Shown: piece by piece, positions 14,261-15,039 of the stretch
How the letters are laid out: the number at the start of each line of letters is the position of its first letter
How positions within the stretch are numbered: the stretch's first letter is position 1
From: Oscillospiraceae bacterium
GTDB lineage: Bacteria > Bacillota_A > Clostridia > Oscillospirales > Oscillospiraceae
Direction of reading: 5' to 3'
Assembly: GCA_015068175.1 (NCBI GenBank)
Contig: SVLA01000038.1
Span: 1 to 15,039, forward strand
Length of the DNA stretch: 15,039 nucleotides
Position numbers and translations under genes: made by a program
The notes under the pieces: generated by a model
Database searches by the model: none
Told to the model about the DNA's origin: nothing
What the model saw: only the letters and a program-made list of their open reading frames with translations

Positions 14261-15000
14261 TTATTCTTCTGTCGGAGGGAGGACGATGCGGTAGTAATCG
14301 TAATTCAGGATGGAGGTGGAGACGGTGAACTTGTTCTGCACGATCTGATTCAGCAGAGGCACATACTGCTCCGGAACTTCCGCTTCGTCCACCAGATAGG
14401 TGACCTTGCCGTTGGAACTGTTGAACATGACCTTGTCGGTGATGAAGGAGCCATTGTGGAGGATGGCCACATGCAGGGCGTTGGGGTCCAGGACGTCCTG
14501 GCCGATCAGCAGGCGGGAGTCATACTCGAAACCGAAGAGGTTCAGCAGCGTGGGCAGGATGTCCACGGTACAGCAGGGGGTGTCGATCTCGATGTCCACG
14601 CCCTCGGCCCAGCAGATGAAGGCGTTTTCGTAGATGCCGAAGTCGCTGTCCTTCTTTTCGCCGGCCAGTTCGTTGTACTGCTTGGAATTCAGGCCGTAGG
14701 GATAGTGGTCGGTGGTCATGACGATGACGGTGTTGCTCAGCTTACCGGCGGCTTCCAACTGCTCCATCAGGTAGCTCATGGCATATTCCAGCTCCAGATG
14801 GCAGGCGATATAGGCCCGGACCGCTTCGGAATTGTCCAGATGCTCCACGGCGGCCTGGTTGCGGATGCACATGGGATTTTCCACGAAATCATACTTGTAG
14901 TGACCGCTGAAGGTCATGTAGTAGGCGTGGAACTGGTCCTCGTTGATATAATCGGCCACGGACTGCTTCATCATTTCCAGATCCGAGCTGGGCCAGGAAG
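14261..15000 (-). CDS. LTA-synthase/sulfatase-family phosphotransferase, C-terminal part
   Basis: This is the C-terminal half of an alkaline-phosphatase-superfamily enzyme of the LtaS type (sulfatase fold). Such enzymes are anchored in the membrane and transfer phosphoglycerol or similar groups to envelope polymers outside the cell. Visible are SWPSSDLEMM at the beginning, FSGHYKYDF, an AC-x-ELEYA helix (near YIACHLELEYA) and the metal-binding TTDHYPYG. DILPTLLNLFG is typical of the sulfatase fold end. The N-terminal membrane helices and the catalytic Thr region lie beyond the window. The first ATG in the open frame (14974) is not a true start, because matching residues continue upstream (TSWPSSDLE). 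The frame is then broken by TAA at 15023-15025 inside the 39-bp fold-back, probably an assembly artefact. The exact substrate is unknown. Confidence 0.85.
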
Positions 15001-15039
15001 TGATGAAGCAGTCCGTGGCCGATTATATCAACGAGGACC
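14935..15039. repeat. Perfect 39-bp inverted repeat at the contig end
   Basis: Bases 15001-15039 are the exact reverse complement of 14935-14973, with a 27-base spacer. The arms lie in coding sequence, and the outer arm introduces an in-frame stop, so a fold-back chimera or assembly end is the simplest reading. Confidence 0.9.

Overview
The window looks like a 15 kb piece of a GC-rich, low-GC-phylum (Firmicutes/Bacillota) chromosome, most likely a gut Clostridia of the Oscillospiraceae/Ruminococcaceae type. This rests on SigA-like promoters (TTGACA-17-TATAAT), strong AGGAGG ribosome binding sites, a surface type I pullulanase lipoprotein, a SEDS protein, a YwaF-type membrane protein, an LtaS/sulfatase-type enzyme and dense intergenic palindromes. 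I cannot name the genus from the sequence alone. Both ends are cut inside genes. The right end folds back on itself as a perfect 39-bp inverted repeat, which suggests a contig end with an assembly or chimera artefact.

Layout. 1-439 (minus): 5' part of glmS with its own promoter. 541-2618 (minus): a two-gene operon of a DEAD-box RNA helicase and a stand-alone DprA/Smf-like protein (TTG start, 4-bp overlap), closed by a hairpin that includes the last codons. 2781-5468 (plus): a lipoprotein type I pullulanase, transcribed divergently from the helicase from near-consensus promoters. 5469-7972: a lower-GC, repeat-rich accessory stretch. It holds a palindromic intergenic repeat, an unrecognised 391-aa protein, two copies of an elaborate hairpin-array element, and a toxin 3' remnant directly followed by an immunity-like small protein. 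7973-8055 (minus): tRNA-Leu(GAG) with a perfect consensus promoter and a bidirectional terminator. 8216-9373 (plus): SEDS (RodA/FtsW) protein. 9458-11148 (plus): alpha/beta hydrolase and rsmE, coupled by an ATGA overlap. 11217-12653 (plus): proS of the short archaeal/eukaryote-like type. 12712-13212 (plus): FlaR-like P-loop kinase. 13255-14112 (minus): YwaF/TIGR02206-like membrane protein. 14261-end (minus): C-terminal part of an LTA-synthase/sulfatase-family phosphotransferase.

How it fits together. Most genes are housekeeping: cell-wall precursor supply (glmS), wall synthesis (SEDS), envelope polymer modification (sulfatase family), ribosome and translation functions (rsmE, proS, tRNA-Leu, DEAD helicase) and alpha-glucan use (pullulanase). 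Each transcription unit is short and has its own promoter and hairpin terminator.

The unusual part is 5469-7972, next to the 3' end of the tRNA-Leu gene. Two related elements (6961-7133 and 7713-7929) have three or four GTGAAGT words at a 23-bp period, each followed by a different small hairpin. They then run into inverted ACTTCAC words. The hairpin sequences differ between copies while pairing is kept. Between the two copies lies what looks like a decayed polymorphic-toxin/immunity pair.
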